Assembly (NCBI RefSeq): GCF_000798815.1
Contig: NZ_JTLD01000021.1
Span: 25,016 to 89,015, forward strand
Source: Alistipes sp. ZOR0009
GTDB taxonomy: Bacteria > Bacteroidota > Bacteroidia > Bacteroidales > ZOR0009
Reading direction: 5' to 3'
DNA: 64,000 nt
Shown: piece by piece, positions 43,308-52,371 of the stretch
Layout of the letters: each line of letters begins with the position of its first letter
How positions within the stretch are numbered: the first letter of the stretch is position 1
The notes under the pieces: model-generated
What the model saw: the letters and a program-made list of their open reading frames with translations, nothing else
Databases searched by the model: none
What the model was told of the DNA's origin: nothing
Translations under genes and position numbers: made by a program

Positions 43308-45962
43308 ATGAGCGAAGAGCTGGACAAAAGTTTGGAAATGGAAGACGACTCAGTCAAATCGTCTAGTCCCGAAGAGAAAGCCCACTACCAGAAACTGTTG
43401 GGTGAAACAAAGAAGTACAAGCTATCGGGGATGTATAAGGATTGGTTTCTTGACTACGCCTCGTACGTAATTCTAGAACGTGCCGTTCCGCACGTAATGG
43501 ACGGGTTTAAGCCTGTACAGCGTCGTATTCTGCATGCCATGAAGAAAATGGATGATGGCCGCTACAATAAGGTAGCCAACATCATCGGCTTTACCATGCA
43601 GTTTCACCCGCACGGCGACGCCTCCATTGGCGATGCGCTGGTACAGCTGGGGCAGAAGGACCTGCTTATCGACTGCCAGGGTAACTGGGGGAACATACTA
43701 ACCGGCGACAGCTCGGCGGCCCCTCGTTACATCGAGGCGCGCCTCTCGAAGTTTGCCAACGATGTGGTGTTTAACCCCAAAACTACCGAGTGGATGGCCT
43801 CGTACGACGGCCGTAACCAGGAGCCGGTAACCCTGCCCGTAAAGTTCCCTTTGCTGCTGGCACAAGGCGTAGAGGGTATTGCCGTAGGCTTGGCTTCGAA
43901 GATCCTTCCACACAACTTTGTCGAGCTAATCGACGCTTCGGTAGCGCACCTGCGTGGTGAGGATTTTGAGCTTTACCCCGACTTCCCAACTGCCGGGATG
44001 ATTGATGTTACCCGCTACAACGACGGGTTGCGCGGTGGAGCCGTAAAGGTTCGCGCCAAAATCAACAAGCTTGACAAGAAAACCTTGGTGGTAACTGAGG
44101 TGCCTTTCGGAAAGACAACCACGTCGCTCATAGAGTCGATTCTTAAGGCCAACGATAAGGGCAAGATCAAGATAAAGAAGGTGGACGACAACACCGCCCA
44201 GGATGTGGAGATCGTGATACATCTGGCCAACGATGTGAGCCCAGATATGACCATCGACGCGCTCTACGCCTTTACCGACTGCGAGGTATCCATCTCGCCC
44301 AACTCCTGCATCATTATGAATAAGCGCCCCTACTTTATGGGCGTTAAGGAGATACTTCGCCGCTCAACCGAGCAAACGATGCTGCTGCTTAAAATGGAAC
44401 TCGACATCCGCCTGCACGAGCTCGAGGAGGGATGGCACATGTCGTCGTTGGAGAAGATATTTATCGAAAACCGCATATACATTACCATTGAGGAGTGCGA
44501 AACCTGGGAGTCGGTTATCGAAACCATCGACCTTGGGCTGAATCCGTTTAAGCCGCTGCTACGCCGCGAGGTTACCCGCGAGGATATCATCAAGCTGACG
44601 GAGATAAAAATTAAGCGCATTTCGAAGTTCGACACCAAGAAGGCCGATGAGTACATTCGCGGCATGGAGGAGGAGATGGACCAGGTGAAAAACCATCTGG
44701 CCCATCTGGTAGACTATACTATCGACTACTTCGAGAACATTCGCCGTAAGTACGCCAAGGGGCGCGAGCGTAAAACCGAAATCCGCAACTTCGACGTTAT
44801 ACAGGCAACTCAGGTGGTTGTGGCCAACGAGAAGCTGTACGTTAACCGCAAGGAGGGATTCTTTGGTACCGGCCTTAAGAAGGAGGAGTTTGTTTGCGAG
44901 TGCTCGGATATCGACGACGTAATTGTATTCCTACGCGATGGCCGCTACGTTATTACCAAGGTAACCGACAAGGGCTTTGTGGGCAAGGATATTCTTCACA
45001 TTGCCGTATTTAAGAAAAACGACACCCGTACCATCTACAACGTGGTTTACCGCGATGGAAAGAACGGGGCGATATACATGAAGCGCTGCGCCATTACCGG
45101 CATTACGCGCGATAAGGAGTACGATATCTGCAAGGGAACACCCGGTTCCAGCATCCTGTACATGAGCGCCAACCCCAACGGCGAGGCCGAGGTGCTTAAG
45201 ATATACTTTAAGCCACGTCCAAGGCTCAAGAAGCTTATTGTGGATCTCGACTTCTCCGAGCTGGCCATCAAGGGGCGTTCATCGATGGGTAACATCTTCA
45301 CCAAGTACGCCATCCATAAGGTGGTGCTAAAGGAGAAGGGCGTTTCTACGCTCGGTGGGCAGAATATATGGTTCGACGATACGATACGTCGCCTAAACGC
45401 AGACGGACGCGGCACCCATCTTGGCGAGTTCCTTTCTGACGATAGGATTCTGGTAATTGCCAAAAACGGCACCTACTACACCACATCGTACGAGCTAACC
45501 AACCGCTACGAGGATGAGATACTTCGAATTGAGAAGTACGATTCGGAAAAGGTATTCTCCGTTACCTACTACGATGGCGAGCAGAAGTTCTTCTACGTGA
45601 AGCGCTGCACGCTGGAGCTCAGCGAGCGTCCGTCGGAGCTTATTGGCGAGCACAAGGCTTCGTACATCATAGAGGTTAACGACGACGACTATCCGCAGCT
45701 CGAGGTTGTCTTTGGTGGAGGCCATAGCGCCCGACCAATGGAGCATATCGACGTGGATGAATTCATTGGCGTTAAGAGCTCCAAGGCAAGAGGCAAAAGG
45801 GTATCCAACTACGAGGTGGGTAAGGTAACCTTTATCGAGCCGCTGGAGAAGGAGCCCGAGCCTACCGATGAGGAGCTGGAAGACGAGGAGGATGGACCTG
45901 TAGATTTAAGCCTCGATCCGGAAGATACCAGCAACGCCAAGCAGATGGACTTGGGCCTTTAG
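43308..45962 (+). CDS. parC: DNA topoisomerase IV subunit A
   Basis: The DNA-cleaving subunit. 884 residues. The winged-helix domain has AVPHVMDGFKPVQRRILHAM and FHPHGDASIGDALVQLGQ, and the catalytic tyrosine is Y141 in AAPRYIEARLS. The tower/coiled-coil region follows, then a C-terminal beta-pinwheel of degenerate blades (FFGTGLKKEEFVCECSDIDDVIVFLRDG and so on) without a canonical GyrA box QxxGGKG. The last ~40 residues are very acidic (EKEPEPTDEELEDEEDG). It is co-transcribed with parE and ends at a hairpin. Confidence 0.94.
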   Translation: MSEELDKSLEMEDDSVKSSSPEEKAHYQKLLGETKKYKLSGMYKDWFLDYASYVILERAVPHVMDGFKPVQRRILHAMKKMDDGRYNKVANIIGFTMQFHPHGDASIGDALVQLGQKDLLIDCQGNWGNILTGDSSAAPRYIEARLSKFANDVVFNPKTTEWMASYDGRNQEPVTLPVKFPLLLAQGVEGIAVGLASKILPHNFVELIDASVAHLRGEDFELYPDFPTAGMIDVTRYNDGLRGGAVKVRAKINKLDKKTLVVTEVPFGKTTTSLIESILKANDKGKIKIKKVDDNTAQDVEIVIHLANDVSPDMTIDALYAFTDCEVSISPNSCIIMNKRPYFMGVKEILRRSTEQTMLLLKMELDIRLHELEEGWHMSSLEKIFIENRIYITIEECETWESVIETIDLGLNPFKPLLRREVTREDIIKLTEIKIKRISKFDTKKADEYIRGMEEEMDQVKNHLAHLVDYTIDYFENIRRKYAKGRERKTEIRNFDVIQATQVVVANEKLYVNRKEGFFGTGLKKEEFVCECSDIDDVIVFLRDGRYVITKVTDKGFVGKDILHIAVFKKNDTRTIYNVVYRDGKNGAIYMKRCAITGITRDKEYDICKGTPGSSILYMSANPNGEAEVLKIYFKPRPRLKKLIVDLDFSELAIKGRSSMGNIFTKYAIHKVVLKEKGVSTLGGQNIWFDDTIRRLNADGRGTHLGEFLSDDRILVIAKNGTYYTTSYELTNRYEDEILRIEKYDSEKVFSVTYYDGEQKFFYVKRCTLELSERPSELIGEHKASYIIEVNDDDYPQLEVVFGGGHSARPMEHIDVDEFIGVKSSKARGKRVSNYEVGKVTFIEPLEKEPEPTDEELEDEEDGPVDLSLDPEDTSNAKQMDLGL

Positions 45963-45997
45963 CCCCAGCATCGGCATCCGTAGAGGCATAAAATATC

Positions 45998-46036
45998 GAA
46001 TCCCCTTCCAAAGCAGCATGCTTTAGAAGGGGATTC
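45998..46036 (+). terminator. Terminator hairpin after parC
   Basis: Outer 11-bp arms GAATCCCCTTC/GAAGGGGATTC and inner AAAGCA/TGCTTT with a GCA loop, separated by a mismatch, then TTCTTTTA. Confidence 0.8.
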
Positions 46037-46174
46037 TTCTTTTACATGATGGTCTTGCCCCTGCAGCATCCCTGTTTCTGCGCTTGGGTTCGCTCTGCAG
46101 TGGTGGTATATTCTGGGATGCCGCCAAAAGAGGCGGTGGATGGGTGAGTACAAAATCGGGAAAAGTTGCTCTTA

Positions 46175-46217
46175 TATAGGTAGAAACCCCCTTTTATGGA
46201 TGGGATTTCTGCCTATA
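46175..46217 (+). promoter_or_regulatory. Large hairpin in the leader of the next gene
   Basis: TATAGGTAGAAACCCC (46175-46190) pairs with GGGATTTCTGCCTATA (46202-46217): 14 Watson-Crick pairs, one wobble and one mismatch, loop of 11 bases. It ends 23 bases before the ATG at 46241. It could mask or present the ribosome site or act as a terminator; no T-run follows. Confidence 0.5.
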
Positions 46218-46240
46218 ACTATAGCTAAATATATCTATCT

Positions 46241-46810
46241 ATGAAAAAGCTTCTTTTCTTGCTCTCGGTACTTGCTCCGTTTGCTCCAAGTCGCACCCTT
46301 GCGCAGGAGGCCAGCGTCGAAAAATCTTTATGGCAGGTTCAAACCAGCTTTCTGGATATATGGGGAAGCAACGAGCGGCGCCTGACCAGCCAGCTTACCC
46401 TACGCGGTGAGGCTGGTTTTACGGGATACTTCTGGTACGGCTCCTTTTACCCTAAGTCTGGCTTTGCCATTGTACCCGTGCTTACGGTAGAGCCGCGCTG
46501 GTACTACAACCTCGAGAAGCGAAGCCGTATGGGTAAGCCTACTGATGGGAATAGCGCGAACTTTTTGGCCTTCAGCACCTCCTTCTATCCACGCTGGTTT
46601 CTAATCTCCAACTATCGCAACGTCGAAAGCGTTAACCAGCTCGAGCTTAGCGCGCTTTGGGGGATAAGGCGCAGCTGGAAGTGGGTAAACTTTGAGGTTG
46701 CCCCAGGAGTTCGCTACTACTACGCCTTTGCTAAGGCCGTAGGCTACGAGCGTAACGAGGGGCGCTTTACGCTTGCCGCCAGGCTTCGTGCAGGTATCAA
46801 CTTAAGGTAA
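46241..46810 (+). CDS. Predicted outer-membrane beta-barrel protein
   Basis: 189 residues with a signal peptide ending near RTLAQ. The mature protein alternates aromatic-rich strands (WQVQTSFLDIWG, RGEAGFTGYFWYGSFY, VPVLTVEPRWYYNLEK, FSTSFYPRWFLIS, ELSALWGIRRSWKWVNFEVAPGVRYYYAFA) and ends RLRAGINLR. It is likely an 8-stranded barrel; substrate or role unknown. It has a notable leader hairpin and stands alone. Confidence 0.75.
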   Translation: MKKLLFLLSVLAPFAPSRTLAQEASVEKSLWQVQTSFLDIWGSNERRLTSQLTLRGEAGFTGYFWYGSFYPKSGFAIVPVLTVEPRWYYNLEKRSRMGKPTDGNSANFLAFSTSFYPRWFLISNYRNVESVNQLELSALWGIRRSWKWVNFEVAPGVRYYYAFAKAVGYERNEGRFTLAARLRAGINLR

Positions 46811-47383
46811 GCTACCCGGGCTGCCACAGGTGCCTACTGTACATTGTTTTAGGGGAACTATTGACGTTCAGAATTTAAAACTAGGTGTTTATTTGTTTGA
46901 GATTATTTGTACTAAGTCGGTTTCTCGAACAAAGTTTATGAAGATGTAAAAACGAGGGGAGTCTTGATTTTCGAGGTTCTCCTTGTTGTTAAGGTCGTTG
47001 ATCCCTATAAAAAGAAAGAGGCAGCATTCACATGCGACCTCTTTTTTCCATTTGGGAATAATAAATGGTGACTTTACTTTAAAAAAATAAAGCTGGCTGT
47101 TGGAATATAAGGGATAAATTTAGTCAACTTTTATGTGTATACTCGTGGCAAAAATCTTGCCATTTGATTGCCTTCAAAATTATTTTAGTACATTTTTGCA
47201 TCAAAAGGAAGTCAATCTACTACTTTAACGGATTAAAAAAGGGAAAGGTTCAAAATTGACTATTAAATAGTTTGAATTAGTTTAAATATAGTTGATGTAA
47301 GTCAGCCTTTCGTGGTTATCTATTTCCAAAATTATTACTACTTTACTCGAAAATCCAGCCATCGCTGCTTTATTTTGATTTAT
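46811..47383. other. Gene-free 570-bp region with an orphan terminator
   Basis: No protein frame is supported. A terminator-like hairpin with a T-run at 47015-47047 lies 200 bp after the barrel gene, which would suit either a long 3' UTR or a small RNA from about 46.9 kb. A short GGCAA/TTGCC hairpin occurs near 47150. The right part should hold the aroK promoter, but no exact TAnnTTTG is seen. Confidence 0.45.
47015..47047 (+). terminator. Orphan rho-independent terminator
   Basis: AAAGAGG/CCTCTTT outer arms with inner GCAT/ATGC and a TCAC loop, followed by a T-run. No gene ends just before it. Confidence 0.65.
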
Positions 47384-47896
47384 ATGCGTATTTTTTTGAT
47401 TGGCTTCATGGGATGCGGTAAAACTACAGTTGGAAAACGGCTGTCCTCCAAGTTGGGGTTGAAATTCCTCGATTTGGATCAGTTTGTAGAGGAGAAGTAT
47501 GGAAAAACCGTTACCGAACAGTTTTCTGAGTTAGGAGAGCAGGGGTTTAGGGAGCGGGAGCGTGATGCGGTTGTTGAAGTTTCAACGATGATGGATGACG
47601 TACTCGTATCTACTGGCGGTGGTGCCCCTTGCTTTTACAATAATATGGATGTAATGAGGGAAAATGGCATTACCATCTATCTTAAAATGACCCCCAATGC
47701 ACTTGCAAGCCGATTAAAAGGTGCTCGAAAAAATAGACCTCTGCTGCAGGGAAAAACTTATGAGGAATTGGTAGACTATATTGCCCTCACCTTAAATAAT
47801 CGAGAACCTTTTTACGATAGAGCAAGAATTGTGGTTTCTGCATTAAGTATTGATGTTGATGGACTTGTTAATAGGGTGTATCATATCGTGAAATAG
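47384..47896 (+). CDS. aroK: Shikimate kinase
   Basis: Phosphorylates shikimate in aromatic amino acid synthesis. 170 residues from MRIFLIGFMGCGKTTVGKRL, which contains the P-loop; LDLDQFVEEKYGKTV (shikimate-binding Asp), RERERDAV, and VSTGGGAPCF follow, all as in the family. The frame is open from 47312, but that extension (FQNYYYFTRKSS) is not part of the family, so ATG 47384 is used. Confidence 0.94.
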   Translation: MRIFLIGFMGCGKTTVGKRLSSKLGLKFLDLDQFVEEKYGKTVTEQFSELGEQGFRERERDAVVEVSTMMDDVLVSTGGGAPCFYNNMDVMRENGITIYLKMTPNALASRLKGARKNRPLLQGKTYEELVDYIALTLNNREPFYDRARIVVSALSIDVDGLVNRVYHIVK

Positions 47897-47934
47897 CTAT
47901 CTACAAGGTCGATTGTTGTTGTGTTAATTCTAAA

Positions 47935-49611
47935 ATGTATCGAAAAGTGCAGTACGGTGTTGTTGAAATATTAAATATTGTAGGTTCGCTAGCTTTGTTT
48001 CTTTATGGAATGAAATTGATGAGCGAATCGCTTCAAAAGTTGATAGGAGGCACATTGAAACGATTTTTGCCTGCAATGACAGCTAATCGGATTAATCAAA
48101 TTTTTGCTGGTACTTTTTTTACGGCAGCCATTCTTTCTTCTTCTGCGGCTTCTGTTATGGTTGTTAGCTCTGTGAATGCTGGGGTTATATCCCTGTCTCA
48201 GTCGGTTGGCATAATATTGGGCGCAAATATTGGTGCTACTTTTTCTGCGTGGATGGTTTCTTTGCTTGGCTTTAAGTTTGGTGTAGATCTATTTACAGTT
48301 TCGGTATTGGCTATTGGAGTCCCTTTGGTCTTTTCTTCGATTGAAAAACGAAAAGCATGGGGAGGCGTTTTAGTTGGCTTTTCGTTGCTTTTTATCGGAG
48401 TTGCTATTTTAAAGGATGCAATTCCGTCATCTCGAATGGTAGAAATTGTCATTGATTTTGTGAGCCAAAGTGCTGTTTGGGGTTTTGGAGCAGTAGTTGT
48501 ATTTTTATTAGTTGGCATGTTGTTAGCGCTTATTACTCGTTCGTCGAGCGCTATCTTTGTGTTTACTTTGGCCCTTTGTAGTCAAGGGTGGATCCCTTTT
48601 GCATTGGCAACAGCAATGATTTTGGGTGCTAATATTGGAACGGCAATTGTGACGAACTACATTGCATCCGCAGGGAATGTCTCAGCGCGAAGGTCTGCTC
48701 GTGTTCATTTTATTTACAATGTGTTTGCAACTTGCCTAATGCTGCTCGTTTATTCCATTGTAAAAATTGATGGAGTAGAGACGCTTTTTGCAGGTATGGA
48801 TGTGGCTGTTGCTTTGCCTTTGTTTTATACCTCTTTTAACTTGCTAGTTGCAGCCATCCTTATCTGGTTTTCTCCTCAAATAGTGGCATCGTTGGTTAAA
48901 TTTGGATTTAGGCCTCACGAAGAGGAAGATTTTCGTCTAAAGTATATCTCTATGGGCTTGTTGCATACATCAGAGATGTCGTTGTTGCAGGCAAAAAAGG
49001 AAGTAGGGGCTTACGGAGAGCGAGTGGTTAAGATGTTTGGGATGGTTCGAGAGCTATTTCAACTGTCGTATAATGATGAATTTGAAAGTCTTTACAGCCG
49101 AATTGCCTACTATGAGGAGAATTCAGATAAGTTAGAGGTTGAAATTGCTGCTTATTTGCGGCGAATTACGACTACGGACTTGAGTTCCCTTAGTCAACGA
49201 AGGATGATGGGAATGTATAAGGTCATAAGCAATTTGGAGAGTATAGCAGATTGTAATTATAGTATTGCCAAAACAATTAAACGAAAAAGAGAGAAAGGGG
49301 TAATGCTTGATGATGAAATGAGGTCTAATATCAACATCTTATTTGATTTGATAAGCGAATCATTGGGTATTATGCAAAAAAATTTAGAGATCGGTTATGC
49401 TGGCGTGGATTTGGGCAGCGCAAATGAAATTGAAGATAAAATCAATCAGTTTAGGAGCGTGATGAAATCGGAACATGCAATTTATCTCGAATCGCGAAGG
49501 TATAGCTATGAAACAAGCGTGTTCTATTCCGATCTATTTTCTGAGGCTGAACGGTTGGGCGACTACTGTAATTATGTGGCTGAAAACATAGCAGAGGTGA
49601 ACGTTGATTAG
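47935..49611 (+). CDS. Na/Pi-cotransporter-family membrane protein with PhoU-like tail
   Basis: 558 residues. The N-terminal half has about nine helices in the two inverted repeats of the NptA/PNaS family (GSLALFLYGMKLMSESL, ILGANIGATFSAW; MILGANIGTAIVTNYIAS). The C-terminal ~220 residues are helical and PhoU-like (VVKMFGMVRELFQL, VISNLESIADCNYSIAK, FSEAERLGDYCNYVAEN). Oddly, the hallmark QSSS motif of each repeat has lost its Gln: it reads LSSS at 67-70 and RSSS at 202-205. Phosphate transport is therefore not certain. It may be co-transcribed with aroK (38 bp). Its stop interlocks with that of the convergent barrel gene. Confidence 0.85.
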   Translation: MYRKVQYGVVEILNIVGSLALFLYGMKLMSESLQKLIGGTLKRFLPAMTANRINQIFAGTFFTAAILSSSAASVMVVSSVNAGVISLSQSVGIILGANIGATFSAWMVSLLGFKFGVDLFTVSVLAIGVPLVFSSIEKRKAWGGVLVGFSLLFIGVAILKDAIPSSRMVEIVIDFVSQSAVWGFGAVVVFLLVGMLLALITRSSSAIFVFTLALCSQGWIPFALATAMILGANIGTAIVTNYIASAGNVSARRSARVHFIYNVFATCLMLLVYSIVKIDGVETLFAGMDVAVALPLFYTSFNLLVAAILIWFSPQIVASLVKFGFRPHEEEDFRLKYISMGLLHTSEMSLLQAKKEVGAYGERVVKMFGMVRELFQLSYNDEFESLYSRIAYYEENSDKLEVEIAAYLRRITTTDLSSLSQRRMMGMYKVISNLESIADCNYSIAKTIKRKREKGVMLDDEMRSNINILFDLISESLGIMQKNLEIGYAGVDLGSANEIEDKINQFRSVMKSEHAIYLESRRYSYETSVFYSDLFSEAERLGDYCNYVAENIAEVNVD

Positions 49612-50324
49612 AAGCCAAGAGAAACTCCTAATCGAAACGATTTTGTTCTAAACCCATTTCCATTTACAACATTATTGGCGCTAAGATCGGTAATGCCATA
49701 GGTTATACCTGCCGTTACGCTGATTTCCATGCTGCCTATTGGGTAACGAATTCCCGTACAAAAAACGCCGCTGGCCATCATGGTTTGAACTTTTTTGGAG
49801 ACATCTATGAAGGTTGTTACAGAAGTGTATGTCCCATTGAAGTTGAGAATCCGGTTTAGTGCGGCCTGGGATTTTAAAATATACATGCCGCTTGCACCAA
49901 TGCCAACAAAGAGTTCGGGATATAGGGAGGAAAAGTGATATTTAGCAATTACAGGAACCTCTACCCCATACATCATTAGGTCTAACGATTTGGTGTCATT
50001 CAGTAGTATAGAATTCGGATTAAAAAGAATCTCGGTTGGAACATTTTCTCCTCCAAGTGAGGCGAAGTTTGCTTCTACTTCAATACCGAAATCTGCAGGA
50101 AGCATATATTCAAAGAAGCCTCCTGCGTATATTCCCGTCTTAAACTGCGTGCCTTGCGAATTCTGGGGGATTAGGTTGCTATAGTTTGCACCGGCATTAA
50201 CCCCAAACGAAATTGATTTTGACGTTTTGTACGAAAATTTTCTTCGTTGTGCAGATGTGTCTAGCGAGTTGAATAGTAGAAAGCATGTAAATCCAAGTAA
50301 TATATTTCTTTGTAACCCCTTCAT
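49608..50324 (-). CDS. PorT-family outer-membrane beta-barrel protein
   Basis: 238 residues with a signal peptide (MKGLQRNILLGFTCFLLFNSLDTSAQ). The mature part opens with SISFGVNAGANYSNLIP, then TGIYAGGFFEYML, FGIEVEANFASLGGEN, GVEVPVIAKYHF, ELFVGIGASGMYIL and a terminal strand FRLGVSLGF. This is the common PorT-like (outer membrane protein beta-barrel, 8-stranded) pattern. Function unknown. It is convergent with the Na/Pi-type carrier, with a 4-bp overlap of the ends. Confidence 0.82.
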   Translation of the reverse strand: MKGLQRNILLGFTCFLLFNSLDTSAQRRKFSYKTSKSISFGVNAGANYSNLIPQNSQGTQFKTGIYAGGFFEYMLPADFGIEVEANFASLGGENVPTEILFNPNSILLNDTKSLDLMMYGVEVPVIAKYHFSSLYPELFVGIGASGMYILKSQAALNRILNFNGTYTSVTTFIDVSKKVQTMMASGVFCTGIRYPIGSMEISVTAGITYGITDLSANNVVNGNGFRTKSFRLGVSLGF

Positions 50325-50433
50325 TCCTAGACTTTGTGGTTGATGTGTTGGCTTTTGTTCCTGAGATTTTATCTCAATAGGCTGCTAATATAGCTTATTT
50401 TAAAAATTTACGATGCAGATTGACTTAAAAGAA

Positions 50434-50466
50434 TTTGCATTGTTTCTCAAATTATTTCTATATTTG
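50434..50466 (+). promoter_or_regulatory. Promoter of the TetR-efflux operon
   Basis: TTTG (50434-50437), a 21-base spacer and TATATTTG (50459-50466), a full match to the Bacteroidota consensus. Confidence 0.75.
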
Positions 50467-50504
50467 ACCAAATGGTTAAATCGAATAGTTAAACTAAATG
50501 GTTA
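50467..50504 (+). promoter_or_regulatory. Probable TetR operator cluster
   Basis: Directly after the -7 element come two palindromes, ACCA-AA-TGGT (50467-50476) and TAGTT-A-AACTA (50486-50496). A direct repeat AAATGGTTA occurs at 50470-50478 and 50496-50504. The position over the expected start site suits repression by the TetR protein encoded next. Confidence 0.6.
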
Positions 50505-50510
50505 TGTGTT

Positions 50511-51110
50511 ATGGAAGAAAAAACTGAAGAGAAAATACTAGATGCTGCAAAAAAAATATTTATAGAAAAAGGGTTAGATGGTGCTCGTATGCAGGAGATT
50601 GCAAATGAAGCAGGGATTAATAAGGCGCTTCTTCATTACTATTATCGATCAAAAAATCAGCTTTTTGAGGCTGTGTATGAGCAGGTCTTTAAGAAGGTGC
50701 TTCCAAAGATGTACGGTCTTTTTATGCAGGAAACATCTTTACTTGACATTATTCCTCAGTTTTTTGAGCTGCATATGGAGTTTCTTAAAAGGAATCCGTC
50801 TATACCACTTTTTATTTTAATGGAAATCAAAAAGGTTCCTGATTTTATGAAAAGGATGATGGATAAGAATCAAATTGACATGCTTGCTGTCGTCAAGGCT
50901 AAGGTCGCAGCGGCTGTCGATGCAGGGCTTATTCGTTCAATAAAAGGAGAGGATTTGATTCTAAATATGCTGTCGTTAAGTGTTTTTCAGTTTGCTGCTG
51001 CGCCCATGTATCAGGCTGTTGCCGGTATTACAGAAGAGGAGTATTTTGAAATTATTGACGAACGCAAAAAATCGTTGGCTGAGTTTGTTATAAACGCAAT
51101 TAAAAAGTAA
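50511..51110 (+). CDS. TetR-family transcriptional regulator
   Basis: 199 residues. The N-terminal helix-turn-helix domain (KILDAAKKIFIEKGLDGARMQEIANEAGINKALLHYYYRSKNQLF, residues 8-52) is canonical, and the C-terminal helical part should bind an inducer. It is the first gene of an efflux operon (4 bp before the tolC-like gene) and lies next to palindromes at its own promoter, so it most likely represses the operon until a toxic compound binds. Confidence 0.93.
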   Translation: MEEKTEEKILDAAKKIFIEKGLDGARMQEIANEAGINKALLHYYYRSKNQLFEAVYEQVFKKVLPKMYGLFMQETSLLDIIPQFFELHMEFLKRNPSIPLFILMEIKKVPDFMKRMMDKNQIDMLAVVKAKVAAAVDAGLIRSIKGEDLILNMLSLSVFQFAAAPMYQAVAGITEEEYFEIIDERKKSLAEFVINAIKK

Positions 51111-51114
51111 AAGT

Positions 51115-52368
51115 ATGCGGAGATTTATACTCTTCTTGCTTTTCTGGGGTACTAGCATAGCCTATTCGCAAGATGTGAGGCTGTTGCAATGTTGGGAAAA
51201 AGCAGAACAGAACTATCCTCGGGCAAAGGATCGGGAAGATTATGAGAGAATTGCCAACCTGAGGGTGAAGAATTATAGGGCTGTTTATCTTCCAAAAGTC
51301 GATGTGAATGCTCAGGCAACCTATCAGTCGGATGTAACACAGGTAGATGCAAGTAGAATTCCAATTCCGAACTTTAATATTGGCTCGCCCGCAAAGGATC
51401 AGTATAAGTTAACGGCAGATATCAGTCAGCTGATTTGGGATGGAGGAGCGGCAAAAGCTTCCGAAAAATTGGAGATGGCATCGCTTTATGCCGATAAGCA
51501 GCAGGTTGAGGTGGATTTGTATAATCTAAAAGGACGTGTTGCGCAGCTATTTTATAGCGTTGCGTTAAAGCGGGAGCAAATTAAGTTGCAACGCGCCTTG
51601 AAGTCTGATCTTGATGAGAAAATGAAGAGAACGATATCAGGAGTGCGCAATGGGGCAACGCTTAAAGCAAACGAACTATTGCTTCGTTCGGAAATCCTGA
51701 AGCTAACACAGGAAATTAATGGTGCAGAAAATGAGATAAACGGATTGATAGATGCGCTTTCTATTCTTGTCGGAGAACCTATTTCTAGAATAGCCGAATT
51801 TGTATGGGTAGATGTTGCTATGACAGAGATTTCTAGGCCTGAGTATATGCTGTTTCAAAAACAGAAGGATCGGATAGAAATACTTAACGAGAGTTACACT
51901 TCTAAACGGATGCCAAAGATTGCGGCTTTTGGTCAGGTAGGATACGGAAAGCCTGGTTTGAATATGTTTAGCACTTCTTTTGATCCTTTTTACATAGTTG
52001 GGCTAAAAGCATCGTGGAATATTTTTGACTGGAATAGCACTAAACGTGATCGTCAGTCGCTGAGGTTGCTGCAAAATATGGTAGATACCCGTCAGGCTAT
52101 GTTTGAGATCTCCCAGAAAATGGAGTTGGCACAGGAATCGTCTACTGTCGCAAAGTTCGAATCGTTGCTAAAGACGGATGAGGAGCTAATTACAGCGCGA
52201 CAGGAAGTTGCTAAAGCGTATTCTGTAATGTATGATAACGGTGCAATTGATGCTGCTGATTACGTAGGCCGTCAAACTGAGCTGAAGCAGGCAGAGCTGA
52301 ATAGGGAGATGCACAGGGTTATGCTGTCGTTCTCCAAAGTGAATATCAACATAATTAAAGGAAAGTAG
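51115..52368 (+). CDS. TolC-like outer-membrane efflux protein
   Basis: 417 residues with a signal peptide ending near AYSQ. Typical TolC features are the paired long helices with heptad patterns (GGAAKASEKLEMASLYADKQQVEVDL; about 110-230 and 320-410) and strand segments such as KVDVNAQATYQSD and LNMFSTSFDPFYIVGLKASWNIFDW. It would form the outer-membrane channel of the exporter encoded downstream. Gap to the HlyD gene: 3 bp. Confidence 0.92.
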   Translation: MRRFILFLLFWGTSIAYSQDVRLLQCWEKAEQNYPRAKDREDYERIANLRVKNYRAVYLPKVDVNAQATYQSDVTQVDASRIPIPNFNIGSPAKDQYKLTADISQLIWDGGAAKASEKLEMASLYADKQQVEVDLYNLKGRVAQLFYSVALKREQIKLQRALKSDLDEKMKRTISGVRNGATLKANELLLRSEILKLTQEINGAENEINGLIDALSILVGEPISRIAEFVWVDVAMTEISRPEYMLFQKQKDRIEILNESYTSKRMPKIAAFGQVGYGKPGLNMFSTSFDPFYIVGLKASWNIFDWNSTKRDRQSLRLLQNMVDTRQAMFEISQKMELAQESSTVAKFESLLKTDEELITARQEVAKAYSVMYDNGAIDAADYVGRQTELKQAELNREMHRVMLSFSKVNINIIKGK

Positions 52369-52371
52369 ACA

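Noticed and set aside
41332..45962. Calling the topoisomerase pair gyrB-gyrA
   Set aside because: The A subunit lacks a recognisable GyrA box and the pair is adjacent as parE-parC usually are in this phylum. Topoisomerase IV is the better call, though only a tree would settle it.
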